DNA of 64,000 nucleotides. It comes from Cristatella mucedo. Taxonomy: Eukaryota > Bryozoa > Phylactolaemata > Cristatellidae. The stretch lies in NCBI GenBank assembly GCA_009760855.2, contig WPIO01000001.1, positions 10,600,501 through 10,664,500 on the forward strand. Reading direction: 5' to 3'. Positions 12,649 to 22,479 of this stretch are shown here, piece after piece. A program made the position numbers and the translations under genes. The stretch's first letter is position 1, and every line of letters starts with the position of its first letter. A model generated the notes under the pieces. The model saw nothing but the letters and a program-made list of their open reading frames with translations, had not been told where the DNA came from and ran no database searches.

Positions 12649-15600
12649 TTCTTACTCTAGTTCAACGACAGTGTGCCAATTGGTCGCCCTTGCAAAAGGG
12701 CTGTCCAATTTGTTTTGGTCATCTTTCAACGCTCCTTTAAATACTCTGTTTTAGTGCCTATAAATAATAATAGTAATAATGCACTCAATAAAGCGCCCTC
12801 AGAGAACTCAATCTCTCTTTAGGTGCTTTACATTTGCTGCAAAGGGAAATGCAATTGAATGGTAGATAATATCATGCTTGATAAACAAACAAAATGAATA
12901 ACATGGTTAGGGGTGATATGCACTGGGTCAGCATGTAAATGTGGTTAGTGGCAGCATACACAGTGTCAGCACGCATAAGCACATCAAGGACGAATTACAA
13001 GGACCCACTAAATGCTGTCCTAAATAGGTGTGTTTTTACATTCTTTTTAAATGTGGTCAGGTCAGGGGAAGTTCTGACGCAGGTCGGGAGGGAGTTCCAG
13101 GCTTTGGGAGCATACGAACTAAATGCACAGTCTCCAAAGGATTTAAGGTTTGTACGAGGTATTTCTAGACTGTTGGATTCCGAAAAGCAGGTTGTACGAT
13201 GTTTGGCCTGATGGGGGAGTAGATCTGAGAGATAGGCTGGAGCCATAGAACGAAGGGACCTAAAAGTGAGCGACAAAACCTTGAAGTCAATCCGTTGCTT
13301 GACTGGGAGCCAGTGCAGGTCGGCGAGAAGTGGAGTAATGTGGCAACTGCGACGCTCATGACAGACAAGCCTAGCTGCAGAGTTTTGCACCAGCTGCAAT
13401 CGCCTGATCGCACATGCTGGTAGGCCACTAAGCAGTGAGTTTCAGAAGTCGAGACGGGATGTCACGAATGCATGGACCAACTTGGACGTGGTATCCTTAT
13501 CTAAAAAAAGCCCAAATTTTAACAATGTTATGTAGCTGAAAATAGGCAGATTTGACTGTGGAGCTGATATGGTCGTCTAACGAGAGGTCGCTTTGGAATA
13601 TGACACCTAGATTTCGAGCTGATTCAACTGGAGAAATGCTGGCAGAGCCAATTTTGAGTTTCAGCCTTTCTAATTTGTGAATCACTAGTATTTGTCCTGA
13701 GTTCCTTCTGGTTATCTTTCGTGCCTATTAATATTTCAAGTTCTTGATCGCTTAAGCACTTCTCTGCATTGCATCTGCACAGATCTTAATACAGACAGTC
13801 CGTGTCATATCAGCTCACGGACATGTTTCTTTGCTCTGACGAACACAGTAGATTGATGGCCATATTTTTGAGATCATTCTATGCTTACTGCAATCACATG
13901 GAGGAGTGCACCAAGCAAGTAATGGTCAGCACAACTCTCTTAGCAGAGTTTATAAGCTTCCATTTCGACCATGCACATCCTTGCCTGCCTTCCCAGCAGT
14001 TTCCAGAAGTTTTATTAAGGCATAAAGCCGAATATAGTTTTCGTTTGGCTGCGTGAAAGTCTACGTAACTGTGCATGCTATTACAAGTGGGTATAATGAA
14101 GTGAGTCATTGAAAGTACTTGCTGAGATTCTATCGCAGTTTCCACATGTCTTTGTCACTATTGCCTCTCCGAATGTGTACTGCACAACGTGTCTTTCTTA
14201 ATTTGGCTTGGAGTTATTGATATTAGTATTTGACAGGTCATTGATGGAGGAATGTACAATCTGAAAGGTTAGTGTATGCATTTTTGCTCACATTAATGCA
14301 TACTTTTGCAGCGAGTGCAGTGAATGAAATATCTGGCCCTTTACCGCTGGAGACATACATAGTAGCAGCATCCTATAAGAGCAAGGGCAAAGGGGAAGTT
14401 ACCTTGAACACTGGAGACATGGTAGATGTCGTTGACAAGAATGCAAATGGTAATGCTTCAATGCTTGCTTCGACTTTTGAGCTATAATTGTGCATTTGGG
14501 TAGATTATTAATTGCTCTTGGAATACGTTTGCCTAAGACGACAGTTTCTCAAATTCATGTATGCTCTTCTTTTAAGAATGCAGGAACTATCGAGTGCTTT
14601 CAGCCTACTGCAAAGGCATACGATAAGCTAATTTCTTTAAGCTTTAGCTAGAAATGTGACTGGTCGAGCATCATCGTACCTCCTAGAATATGTATGTATG
14701 TATGAATATTTATGTACTGACTGTCGTGCACAAGGCATGCAGGTACACTCCATGTTTAGTAAAAATAACTTTGCTTTTGATAATGATAATAATAATCATC
14801 ATAGATTTGATATAGCGCCCTCAGAGAACTCAATCTCTTTCTAGGCACTTTACATTTGCTGCTAAGGAAGCATGATCGAATGGTTAGTGGTAAGCATGCT
14901 TTTACAATTATCAATTCACTTAAATGCAAATACACTTGTATGATTAGTGGCAGACCATAAAACCTGTTATGTCATAACTTCAAACCTACCTAATAAGTTC
15001 AGGTCAGGTATTAGAGCTAATCACTCCACAGAATCAGCACTGTTCGAGTGTTTCACGATCTTCTCATGAATGCTGACTTAGATACAGTCTCCCTATTAGT
15101 TTTGCTGGATATTTTAGCTGCGTTTGATAGTGTGGATCACCAAGTTCTTATTAAGCATCTGCCATCTCGCCTTGGCACCACTGTTACTGCACTGCAATGG
15201 TTTAGGTCCTATCCCCATAGGAGGTTTCAGAGCATTGATATCAACAGGTAACAGTCTAAGGGGCCTCTAAAGCATAGTGGGTAAGTTAACTAACCCCAAG
15301 GATCTGTGCTCGGTCCATTGCTCTTCACAATTTATACTCTCTCTGTTGCCGATGTGATATAATCACTAAGTACAATCAAGCTTGCATTATTTTTCAGATG
15401 ACACACAGCTGTACCTGTGCTTCGATACCTCCATGCCTTCCTGAATGTCGAATTCTTTCAACTCGTTGACTGCACATATTGCAGACAATCGCACTTGGAT
15501 GGAAGCAAACTTCCTCAAATTTAATGACACTAAAACCAGCTTACTAGCTATGGGTAAACCTAAAGTTACTCAGAAATGGGAATATCTAACCTTCAAAATG

Positions 15601-18600
15601 GTCGGCCAGCATATCTCTTGTAGCATCTTTATGCTATCTGGATGTCCTGTTCCAAAGAAACCTTTCACTAGACGACTGAATCAGCTCCACAGTCAAGTCT
15701 GCCTACGCTCAGCTACACATCGATTCGAAAATTCGGACTTGCTTAGACATAGATACCGGAAGCAAGTTGGTCCATGCATTTGTGACACCCAGACTCAACG
15801 TTTTTTACTCATTCCTTGCAGGTATTCCAGACTGTGCAATACTTAAAAAGGTTTTTCACTCACTTTTAGATCCCTTCACTCTCTTTCTCCGGCCTACATC
15901 TCCAGACTATTTGCTCAAGGCTAGGCATAGTACCACCCAATTTTCTTACTTAAGTCATTTAGTTGCGCCTCAAACCATCCTCAAATCCTTCGGAAACCGT
16001 GACTTTAGTGTGTGTTATCCGAAAGCCTGGAGCTCACTCCCAACTGGCGTCACGACATCCCTGACTTGGGAACATTAAAAAAAAAAGCTAAAAACGCACC
16101 TGTTCCTCGTATTCCCCGTAGCACTTATTCAGTGTGTGCGAATTTCCTTAGTGTTCTCATGTTTATTATACAGTGCACATGCTATTACTAAACAATTGCT
16201 TCTTTTGCTGCATATGTAAAGTGCACCGAAAGAGCTTTGGTTTTCTTAGGGTGCTGTACCAATGTCTTATTATTATTAAATTCTATATCGATCTGAAATC
16301 TACACAATTTTAGGATCTGTCTCGTCATGTAAACTTTGTGATTGTCACAGGATGGTGGTATGTACGTGTTGACGACCAAGAGGGCTGGGCTCCATCGACG
16401 TATCTCCAGTTGGCAAACGATGACTACACAACTGAGGAATGTCAATGCCTGTCTGGTATGCAGTCGCTTTTGAGCAGAGCTGTTCTTCTGGTTGACGTTT
16501 TGTAAAGTGATACATAGCATAAATTCTAACCTTCACTTATCAAGCAAGACCTGTATGAGCTTCTAACTTTGGCAGGCGCTAGAAGTGCACTATTTGGAAC
16601 TGCATATTGATCGACTTTCAGGCGAGATTTTTTTGACCACGAAGGCCTATGCTGCACAGCAGAGTGATGAGCTCAGCTTTCCCTGCAATGCAAGCATCGA
16701 GATTATGAATAAGATCAAAGATGGCTGGTGGATAGGAAGGTATTATGCGTTTTGGATTCGTTGATGCAAGAATTATATGACACATGAAATTTTAAAGCCG
16801 CTGTCGGGTTTTGACAGTATTTTAAAAATACAGTACGACCGAAGGCCATTTGCCGTAGAACTGAGTGCCAAAAAGAATTTGGCCTCGAGCAGGGAACGAT
16901 AACAAAGTCTCTCAATTCCTGGTCCTGTTCCTCTACTCAATCGATTGAGCTATCGAGTCCAGTTTCCTTCGGCACTCTATACGGGACTTTAAAGCCGACT
17001 TTAAATTTCTACTTCCGTGCTCCACTTCCAGCTGAATCTGGGTGTACTGTGCGGATGGGTGTGTATGCTTATAACTCCAAATTGGGTGTTAAACTGAAAC
17101 TGTTATCCACCTCCCCACGGTCAGGGATCAGAAAGCATATTTGCTACATGACTTCCATGGGTCCAGGCACATAGGAGAAACCTCTAGAAGCTGTCCAATA
17201 TTGTATTTTTGGCATCCCGTGAATGGCAGGATGCAAGTACAGTACAAAACCTCAGAAGTATCTGTGGAAGTCACACCGAAATGGCATGCCTTTTGGCCTA
17301 GGTTCGTCGGATAAATATGATTCGTTAAATTGCTGGTTATTTATTGTAAATCAAGCATAAGATCAAAGCCCAAACCATTTATGAAATAAAATAGCGAAAT
17401 CAAGGTGAATGCTCAATGCTGCAGGCAGCATGGATAACACCTCAGCAGTGATTTATCCAGGATCGAATCAAACAAACAGCGAATTGTGCATAATGAACAT
17501 CAACATACAAATATTCTTTGTAGTCAGAATACCTGCGGTCTGCCAAAAATGTAAAACTTTGATCAGCATCAACTCTAGTGTAAATTGCATGTACATGTAT
17601 GCAAGTACAACAATATGGGGAAAGATTTTGTCCTTAAAGCACATCGACACAACCGAGTTAAGAGCATCGGCTATAAAGATGTAGAAAACAATACTTTAAC
17701 ATCCTTATTGTATTCACTCTTGAATCGAAGCATACCTTACTTAAATTAAATGACGATAAAACCAACGTCCTAGTTAGTGGAGTTCAAGTCGGCCTACTTT
17801 CAGCTATGTAGTCTTATCCTATGCCCATTTAAGTCTCAGCTAAAGATGCATCTGATTTACTGTCTTTTCGCCCCAGCGAACTTGTATTTTTTGTTCATAT
17901 GCTTTTCGTGCTTGACTGTGCATGCTTCAGTGCATGTCGCTAACGGTGGCCCAATCTAGCCATCGGTACCAAGCATTGTGTGCTTTACATGCTTGTCTAA
18001 GTATGACAGCTTGCTTGACACTAACTGTTAGTTATTGCTTCTCTAGCATAAAGTTATCAGGCACCTGGCTAGAGATTTGGTTTTCTTAATATGGTGTGCA
18101 AGCGAGTTTTCATTATTATTAATAGTACTACAGTTCATAGGTACACAAAACATTCTATTGCTTAGGCAAAGCCTGCACCCAGTGGGACACCACCATTGTA
18201 GATACCAATTAATGACCGCTCTGTAAACCTGGGTCCGGTGTAATAACTACGATAAGTTACTATTACTAGAATCTGCATAAAAGTGAACTTTTTCTTAATT
18301 ATTTAGTGACCTGCTGGTAAGAAAATTTCCGAGCATTTTTTTTCGGACCCCACTACGTTGCAGACTCCATCAGGACAGAGTAGTGATGCTGATCCTCAGT
18401 AGCTGCTTGTAGTTTAATTAATATCTATGCTGATCCCAACAGCCCACGTTTCCTGTGTAAGAGCTGTTCGGTGCTGCTGGTATCATGTCTACTGCAGAGG
18501 CTGCTGATTAGACCGAGCACGAAGCCAATGCTGCTCCAGTAGCAGCTAGAGCTGCTGGCAGAGAGCTAGGATGCACAATTGCTGCCGGCCGCCAGTCAGT

Positions 18601-18848
18601 CTGCCGATCTCGCAGCAGAGTGCAGCTCGTCGATGCTGCTTGTTGCAGTGAACTGCATGTGTGCTTTGCAGCTATGACGGCAAAGTGGGCTACGTGCCAG
18701 CAGCCTATCTGACGGCTTACTCGGATCCTTACCTCGAAAGTGAGATCCGCTCGTGTACACGTGCTCCACTGGAGCAGAGGCCGACGATTCCCGTTCAAAG
18801 GAGGTAGGTGTCCAGCTGGGCAGCTAGCCAGCATCATGTTGCTGCAAC

Positions 18849-18899
<51 letters not shown>

Positions 18900-19610
18900 C
18901 TTCCTCTCTCACTCGCTCTCTGTCTGTCTCTCTGTCTGTCTGTCTGTCTGTCCTCTCTCTGTCTCTCTGTCTCTCTGTCTCTCTCTCTCTCTGTCTCTCT
19001 GTCTGTCTCTGTCTGTCTCTGCCTGTCTCTGTCTGTCTCTCCGTCTCTCTGTCTCTCTCTGTCTCTCCATCTATTCTCGCTCTCTCTTCCTCTGTCTGTC
19101 TGTCTGTCTCTCTCTTCTCTCCTCTCCCTTTTCTCTCTCTCCATTTGCTGCTCTAGTCACTGCACTGTCCTACTTGTCCACTCGCTTCGTTAGTGATAGT
19201 CTCGATCGTAGAAGAAATAAAAATGAAGGCCGCATCTATATAGCATCAGAAGAGCCTTAGTTGCTATCACCACTGTTTGCAATTGGCAATAAAGGACTGC
19301 CAGCTGCAGGGCTCCGATGTACCAACCGGTTCGTGAAGCGCGAGTATCCGGCCCAGGGGGTGGCGACGAGTTATACTCTGTATTTCCCTAGACAAACGTT
19401 TCATCATTGCTGAGCTGATAAGGCGATGCCGGTAAATGACGGAGCATGTGTCATTATTGCAGGAAAACAATTAAGGGCCTGAAAGAAGCACCCGAGAGAG
19501 ACCTGACTATGTATAGGAAAGCCAGTCAGAGAAACCGACGCGCTCGAGCAATTGCTGCAACCACTGCTACAGCCCAATCTGATGCAACGAAAGGCATGCT
19601 GGGTGTAACG
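1078..19610 (+). CDS. NCF1-like: Gene A: p47phox (NCF1)-like NADPH oxidase organizer, ten exons, ends unresolved
   Basis: Exons joined: 1078-1164, 1370-1450, 1636-1717, 8170-8383, 12027-12094, 14312-14449, 16351-16455, 16622-16739, 18672-18803, 19463-19610. They make 1173 nt, 391 codons with no stop. Domains: PX (about residues 10-150, with WSDG, a YRSY motif and FPIEAG), a short linker, SH3-1 (about 187-242, ending GWWYVR...GWAPSTYL), SH3-2 (about 262-314, DGWWIGR...GYVPAAYL), then a basic stretch (ERDLTMYRK) like the p47phox autoinhibitory region. Known p47phox/NOXO1 proteins tether Nox complexes to membranes through PX and to p22phox through the tandem SH3 pair; that role is inferred here. 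No ATG was found for the first exon, and exons matching gene B exons 11-13 are missing. Without splicing after 19610 the frame stops at 19668-19670. A Tks (SH3PXD2) protein is less likely, because only two SH3 domains are present. Confidence 0.8.
1370..1450 (+). CDS. NCF1-like: Gene A exon 2 (PX, phosphoinositide-site strand)
   Basis: Acceptor TTTTTCAG and donor GTAAGT flank 81 nt, phase 0 at both ends. It encodes [19 protein letters not shown]. This matches the PX segment around the conserved RR(Y/F) motif, with Ser at the second Arg. Gene B exon 2 has the same length. Confidence 0.88.
1636..1717 (+). CDS. NCF1-like: Gene A exon 3 (PX, FPIEAG motif)
   Basis: An 82-nt exon, TTTCAG acceptor and GTGAGC donor, phase 0 to 1. 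It encodes [26 protein letters not shown] is identical in human p47phox. The PxxP core that follows in p47phox is not kept. Confidence 0.88.
1718..4829. other. Intron 3 of gene A, first part; AT-rich, nothing recognised
   Basis: About 3 kb of AT-rich sequence without recognisable repeats or coding exons. The minus strand around 3800-3980 and 4230-4585 has weak runs of open frame that might be a decayed ORF. I cannot assign a family, and stops are frequent. Confidence 0.5.
4832..4975 (+). mobile_element. tRNA-derived SINE (family 4), copy 1
   Basis: The head TGGTCCAGTGGTTAAGGTGC is A-box-like, and GGCTCGAGCCCCGAGGC is B-box-like. The tail GAATAGAGATTAAGTTCTCT, followed by a GCTATACAAATGAA-type end, resembles the 3' end of L2 family 1. 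Other copies are at 36818 (split), 50466 (partial) and 51346. Confidence 0.8.
5010..5705 (+). mobile_element. L2-type retrotransposon 3' end (family 1), copy in gene A intron
   Basis: The frame 5087-5482 encodes the C-terminal region after the reverse transcriptase ([42 protein letters not shown]). The 3' UTR follows, ending with the AAAGGGCC...GGGTGCTTT hairpin (5644-5685) and an ATT-rich tail. It is 5' truncated. The upstream part is shifted into another frame (5004-5420). Confidence 0.9.
5706..6520. other. Intron sequence, nothing recognised
   Basis: Part of gene A intron 3. I see only a small local duplication (CAATAGCATTTGTTTG, about 6366-6397). No coding or repeat family is recognised. 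Confidence 0.5.
6521..6660. repeat. CA then TA microsatellite
   Basis: (CA)n from 6521 to about 6553 passes into AT-only sequence with ATATTATA units and then (TA)n to 6660. Confidence 0.95.
7020..7365 (-). repeat. Dispersed repeat of unknown class, copy 1
   Basis: Bases about 7200-7350 match 8520-8675 in direct orientation (CCTTCAATCAGCTT, ATAGCACATGGCCTTTCTATTGCTTCC). Bases 7040-7110 match 8740-8830 in inverted orientation (CCACCAGCAGGA, GACTCGGGGTCA). A 107-codon frame on the minus strand (7011-7334) spans it but has no recognisable domain. Confidence 0.65.
7370..8169. other. Intron sequence, nothing recognised
   Basis: The last part of gene A intron 3, AT-rich. No exon or repeat is recognised before the acceptor at 8168-8169. 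Confidence 0.5.
8170..8383 (+). CDS. NCF1-like: Gene A exon 4 (PX C-terminal helices)
   Basis: 214 nt, phase 1 to 2. The acceptor is AAAATAG|CT. It encodes [19 protein letters not shown], then a helix ending [13 protein letters not shown]. This aligns with gene B RLTEVSTYFKSLGSLEEKV and PKANDV. It is 30 nt longer than gene B exon 4, with the extra residues at the N-terminal side. The donor AAG|GTCTGC is not strong, but it is the one that keeps the phase. Confidence 0.75.
8440..8835. repeat. Dispersed repeat of unknown class, copy 2
   Basis: Bases 8520-8675 match 7200-7350 directly, and 8740-8830 match 7040-7110 inverted. The two copies therefore differ by an inversion, or the element has inverted ends. 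Confidence 0.6.
9050..9440 (+). repeat. Dispersed repeat interrupted by a SINE
   Basis: The left part (9050-9136) and right part (9320-9440) match a second copy at about 24740-24925, for example GAAGCAGCCATAGCTGT and GATCTGATC/AT. The 24.7 kb copy lacks the SINE, so it shows an approximately empty site. The element class is unknown. Confidence 0.6.
9139..9295 (+). mobile_element. tRNA-derived SINE (family 3), copy 2
   Basis: The head has GATAGCCCAGGAGGTA and B-box-like GGTTCGAATCC, then GGGCGATCCTTTATTGCC. The end is CGATATACAAATGAGGCT. It has inserted into the dispersed repeat at 9050-9440. Confidence 0.8.
9541..9684. repeat. CA microsatellite
   Basis: Imperfect ACAC units with CG and TG interruptions, then an uninterrupted (CA)n run at 9626-9684. 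Confidence 0.95.
9690..12026. other. Gene A intron 4, nothing coding recognised
   Basis: A short antisense piece of SINE family 3 lies at about 9745-9795 (GCAATAAAGGATTGCC). The remaining 2.2 kb shows no recognisable exon, RNA gene or repeat. Confidence 0.5.
12027..12094 (+). CDS. NCF1-like: Gene A exon 5 (PX-SH3 linker)
   Basis: 68 nt, TTTAACAG acceptor and GTAAGT donor, phase 2 to 1. It encodes a polar linker with [17 protein letters not shown]. There is no sequence similarity to the gene B linker, but the phases match. It is placed by position and splice sites, so it is less certain than its neighbours. Confidence 0.6.
12310..12655. repeat. CT/GTCT polypyrimidine tract
   Basis: About 350 bp of CTCT with GTCT and TGTCTCT units on the + strand, in gene A intron 5. 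All three frames stay open and produce false Ser/Leu-rich ORFs of up to 181 codons. Confidence 0.95.
12763..13690 (-). mobile_element. L2-type retrotransposon (family 1), antisense
   Basis: The 3' hairpin and ATT tail lie at 12763-12835 in reverse. The minus frame 12995-13399 encodes [37 protein letters not shown] and [12 protein letters not shown]. The frame at 13497-13685 gives the part upstream ([19 protein letters not shown]). It is interrupted by frameshifts and 5' truncated. Confidence 0.92.
13691..14311. other. Gene A intron 5, end; nothing recognised
   Basis: No recognised repeat or exon. Open frames of about 84 codons lie on both strands and overlap each other. Confidence 0.5.
14312..14449 (+). 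CDS. NCF1-like: Gene A exon 6 (first half of SH3-1)
   Basis: 138 nt, phase 1 to 1. It encodes [20 protein letters not shown], then [15 protein letters not shown], the RT-loop half of an SH3 domain. Two AG acceptors 9 nt apart (14310-14311 and 14319-14320) are both in phase, so the start could be 14321. The donor is AATG|GTAATG. Confidence 0.88.
14783..14985 (-). mobile_element. L2 family 1 3' end, antisense
   Basis: It has AGCGCCCTCAGAGAACTCAA...TTTCTAGGCACTTTACATTTGC and following 3' UTR sequence. It meets a plus-strand copy of the same family head to head. Confidence 0.85.
14995..16277 (+). mobile_element. L2-type retrotransposon (family 1) with decayed reverse transcriptase
   Basis: Reverse transcriptase motifs are readable across frames: [28 protein letters not shown] (15048-15251), [13 protein letters not shown], a decayed ADDTQLY region around 15395-15420, and [20 protein letters not shown] (15445-15590). 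The 3' hairpin and ATT tail are at 16206-16277. It is dead: several frameshifts and stops. It lies in gene A intron 6, about 70 bp before exon 7. Confidence 0.88.
16351..16455 (+). CDS. NCF1-like: Gene A exon 7 (second half of SH3-1)
   Basis: 105 nt, phase 1 to 1. It encodes [19 protein letters not shown], the canonical SH3 end with the Trp pair and the ALYDY-facing Pro/Tyr. An acidic segment [10 protein letters not shown] follows. The donor is CTG|GTATGC. Confidence 0.92.
16622..16739 (+). CDS. NCF1-like: Gene A exon 8 (first part of SH3-2)
   Basis: 118 nt, phase 1 to 2, exactly the length of gene B exon 8. It encodes [20 protein letters not shown] and [10 protein letters not shown]. The human p47phox second SH3 has the similar LLDGWWVIR. 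Confidence 0.93.
16740..17734. other. Gene A intron 8, first part; nothing recognised
   Basis: AT-rich sequence with short unrelated frames on both strands. No repeat family recognised. Confidence 0.5.
17735..18125 (+). mobile_element. L2 family 1 remnant, strongly decayed
   Basis: Fragments of [11 protein letters not shown] and of the 3' UTR are recognisable. The end TAGAGATTTGGTTTTCTTAATATGGTGTGCAAG with ATTATTATT matches the family 1 tail. Internal deletions have removed most of the reverse transcriptase C-terminal part. Confidence 0.65.
18672..18803 (+). CDS. NCF1-like: Gene A exon 9 (end of SH3-2)
   Basis: 132 nt, phase 2 to 2, TTTGCAG acceptor and GTAGGT donor. It encodes [20 protein letters not shown], closing SH3-2, then a Pro/Arg-containing segment ([15 protein letters not shown]). 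Confidence 0.92.
18851..19145. repeat. CT/GTCT polypyrimidine tract
   Basis: An uninterrupted (CT)n run, then mixed CTCT, GTCT and CTGT units on the + strand. It starts about 50 bp after the exon 9 donor of gene A. The Ser/Leu and Arg/Glu/Asp ORFs across it are artefacts. Confidence 0.95.
19250..19345 (-). mobile_element. SINE family 3 fragment, antisense
   Basis: It contains GAAGAGCCTTAGTTGCTATCACC and GGCAATAAAGGACTGCC, the reverse of the family body, followed by a decayed B box. Confidence 0.65.
19463..19610 (+). CDS. NCF1-like: Gene A exon 10 (basic, AIR-like region)
   Basis: 148 nt, phase 2 to 0. It encodes [20 protein letters not shown] and an Arg-rich stretch RNRRARA, aligning with gene B RRTIRQL...AERDLAPYRK. 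The donor at 19611 (GTAGGT) is used by analogy. A second strong donor GTGAGT at 19638 is also in phase 0. Read-through gives a stop at 19668-19670, so the true 3' end is open. Confidence 0.82.
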
Positions 19611-19670
19611 GTAGGTGAACTAAAGTGTGTGCGTGGGGTGAGTCCGGCTGGTCTGCTCGTGCTACACTAA

Positions 19671-21331
19671 TTATCGAGCTTCACTAATTATCACGCTACA
19701 CTAATTATCGCACATAGCCTGTCTCTGCTGTCGTCAAGCAAAGGGTTTAGTGGTAAGGGCACCTATTCAAACAGCTTTCCGAAAGCATCCGACCTTGCAA
19801 TTTTTTCATGATCTCAACCGAACAAACCGATTACAGACTTGCTTCCTTCCAGCTATGCCCAATTTACTGTAAACCTTTGAGGGATTGGGTACCAGATGTC
19901 TTTCAGATGCTGTTCTCTTGTTTTAGCTATGCTGCAGCAAGAAAATAATTGTTAGTAAGTTTTCCTATTTTAATTATGCTATGGCAAGGAAGTAATAATG
20001 TCACCGGCTAGCTTGGCTCACAGTGTTCCCAAATTATCTTGATGAAGACAATCGATCGTAAACAAGAAGCTGTAGCTGTGAGCTGTGCAAGCTATTTAGC
20101 AGACATTTCTCATTTGGATGTGCCGTGCAAGCTATTTAGCAGACATTTCTCATTTGGATGTGCTGGAGAAATGGGGGCTGAGGTGGCGCAGCAGATTCAT
20201 AGACGACTAGTTATCGTTAGTGCTCACAGGGCCATGCCTGTCAACATGGTTATAGAGCTAGCTTTAAAAGGGAAGTATTCTGGCAATTCTGATCCCCAAA
20301 GGGCTCCTGAAAGGTTGTTGTCCTGCTCAAAAGGCCGACCCAAAACTGGCGCACTGAAGGGGGTCAGTGGCATCGTCTGAAGGCAGATCTTGCATTTTGA
20401 AGGTGCATTGACCTGCAGGTGTCTTCTCATAAGTGTGGTAGCCTTGTTATAAAAAAGAGAGAGCCTCACCCATAAAGAGAGCCCCAATGTCGACAGAAAG
20501 CTCGCCGTCCGACAGAGTTGTTTAGCCCCTCGAAAAATGGCGCACCCAGTGTTTGGCGAACCCGTAACACGCCAAATATGCAGCACGTGAACGCCTCACG
20601 AGGTCGGTCTTTTAGTTTGATTATATGCATGCCTGTACTGCTCCTCTGCTAAACAGCTGGTGAACAGCTGTTGGGAGCATCATAGGAACTGCCCGTGCAC
20701 AGCTGTGGTCCACCTCTGATTAATCATCGGGTCGGCAGGTGCACAGCTATGGTCGAGGAGTGCGACTTGAGTGGAAGAGAGTGGCGAAGGGAGTCGTGCT
20801 TCCCTCTGCTTCGTGTGTCGTACATTAAGCTGGTGGTGCTGGTGGTCATCGGCAGGCGTTTCTGTGCATGCGTGAACCAAACGACAGGTCTAGAAGAAAT
20901 CCGTACTCTCTGAGAAGTACAATTAAACGCTGCCAGATTTCGAATGCTTTAGTTTTAAATCTGCTGCCGTTCTCTCAATCTCGGATGGAGCACTGAAAGA
21001 GAACCTGCTGGCCTCCCAGTTAGCTGGCTTTCCGGTTTATATCCTCTCTGTTCGGCATGCTATGGGAGTGCCCTGTAGCTCGGAGCTGTTACTAACCACG
21101 CCGCAGGACCAGCCACTGTTTTTAGCATCTGGGTCGCCTGCCAGGCCAGGCATATAATTGCCTGCCGAAATGTGTGAGTTGACATGACTCCTGTGCCTAC
21201 TGCGTACCTCTACCTCTAGCTACCTCTTGCGTCACGGTGGGCTCAATTTCGTGGGCTCAATTTCCAAGGATGCTGTGGCATGCTCTCCTTTATTTCCAGT
21301 GCTGCAACTGGACTTTTGGGAGACTACGCAC
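19671..21331. other. Intergenic or gene A 3' region, nothing coding recognised
   Basis: It contains a small array of CTACACTAATTATCG-like units (about 19661-19710) and a 40-bp tandem duplication (20085-20164). I searched for exons matching gene B exons 11-13 and found none. Confidence 0.5.
20085..20164. repeat. 40-bp tandem duplication
   Basis: The unit starting GTGCAAGCTATTTAGC at 20085 is repeated at 20125 with almost no change. Confidence 0.9.
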
Positions 21332-21875
21332 TACCGCATTTCCCGAACACAAGACTGGGTCTAATATGAATTTCTACTACAAAAGATGCATTATGGCATA
21401 TTTTCAGAAGATGCCTTATTATTTCATTTACATCAATCTATGCTTATTTATTTACAAAAATTAATCGTTGGGGGAGGTCACAAAATATACATAGTTCATT
21501 TTCTCTTTTTGGAATCAGGTCAACATTTTATCGAAAGTGTTTTAGTTCGTTTGAAATACTGCCCAGGAAAGTCCGGTCATCAGGTACATTGTGATTCATC
21601 AAATATATCAATATATCGAACTTTCAATGAGTACATCAAGTGTTTGATTGTTTGTAATGCCATTGTGACTTTTGCCAAGCTCCATGTTGATTGCTCCATT
21701 CGTTTGCTATTTGTGCACATCTTCATACAAATGCCAAGGTAGATATCCGGATTGCTCACATTCCTTGTAACAGGTGCTTATTTTTGGACAAGACTTAAAT
21801 ATACACGAGCTTCATGAAAAAAGTCTTGCCAGGGCTTATTTTCCGGCTAGGTCTAATTTGTAGGGAAATACGGTA
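21332..21875. mobile_element. MITE-like element with terminal inverted repeats
   Basis: The left end TACCGCATTTCCC and right end GGGAAATACGGTA are inverted repeats (12 of 13). Inside the ends are paired GGGTCTAAT and AGGTCTAATT stretches. The 544-bp interior is AT-rich with no transposase. I did not find a clear target-site duplication, so the superfamily is undecided. Confidence 0.6.
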
Positions 21876-21992
21876 TGTAAATCGGGCTGATTCTTCAGCT
21901 CATATTTTGTCAGCTCAGCCTGGGATGCCTGAAAGCACATGTCACTGACCAGGACTCACGCAGCACTGAACAAATTAAGCTGATTTAACAGC

Positions 21993-22478
21993 GTCATGTA
22001 TGTAATGTATCTCCTTCAGTAACTCCACAAAATCATAAAGACCATGTGGGTGTTACGCAGGAGAGTTTTGTATAGCGCACTCACAACCAAAGCGGCTTTC
22101 GGTACTCATTCGGTAGCCAACTGACTTTGTCTCGTGCAACAAAGAGAAAGTGGGAAGCATAGCAGAGTCAAGAGAGCAGTTGAGGTAGTGAGTAGCATAG
22201 AAGTAGCAGTTCAGGACCGCTGAAAAAGATGTGCCATAGTCGGCAGTTGGAGAGTAGATGTCGTTGCGTAAGAATTGTGGAAGCGAGTTCCACAGTCTAG
22301 GACCTGCAGAGCTAAAGCTTCTGTCGCCAACTGTCTTTAAGCAGAGGAATGGGACAGCTAATTTATTGTCCACACAGGACCTAAGGGCTCGAACAGGCTG
22401 AAACTGATGCAGCAGTTCAGCTAGGTATGAAGGAGCCAAGCCGTGGCGGACCTTGTGGGTCAGCGTGGGTCAGCGTAA
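21993..22478 (-). mobile_element. L2 family 2 3' end, antisense
   Basis: The tail (ATGTAATGTATCTCC) is at 21993. The minus frame 22053-22439 encodes YLAELLHQFQPVRALRSCVD, a SSAGPRLWNSLPQFLRND motif and the C-terminus ECAIQNSPA. Confidence 0.9.
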
Positions 22479-22479
22479 G

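Noticed and set aside
15048..16078. Host gene encoding a reverse transcriptase-like protein
   Set aside because: Frameshifts, stops and the LINE 3' hairpin and tail show a dead retrotransposon.
21386..21742. 118-codon frame as a gene
   Set aside because: It lies inside the MITE-like element and has no recognisable domain.
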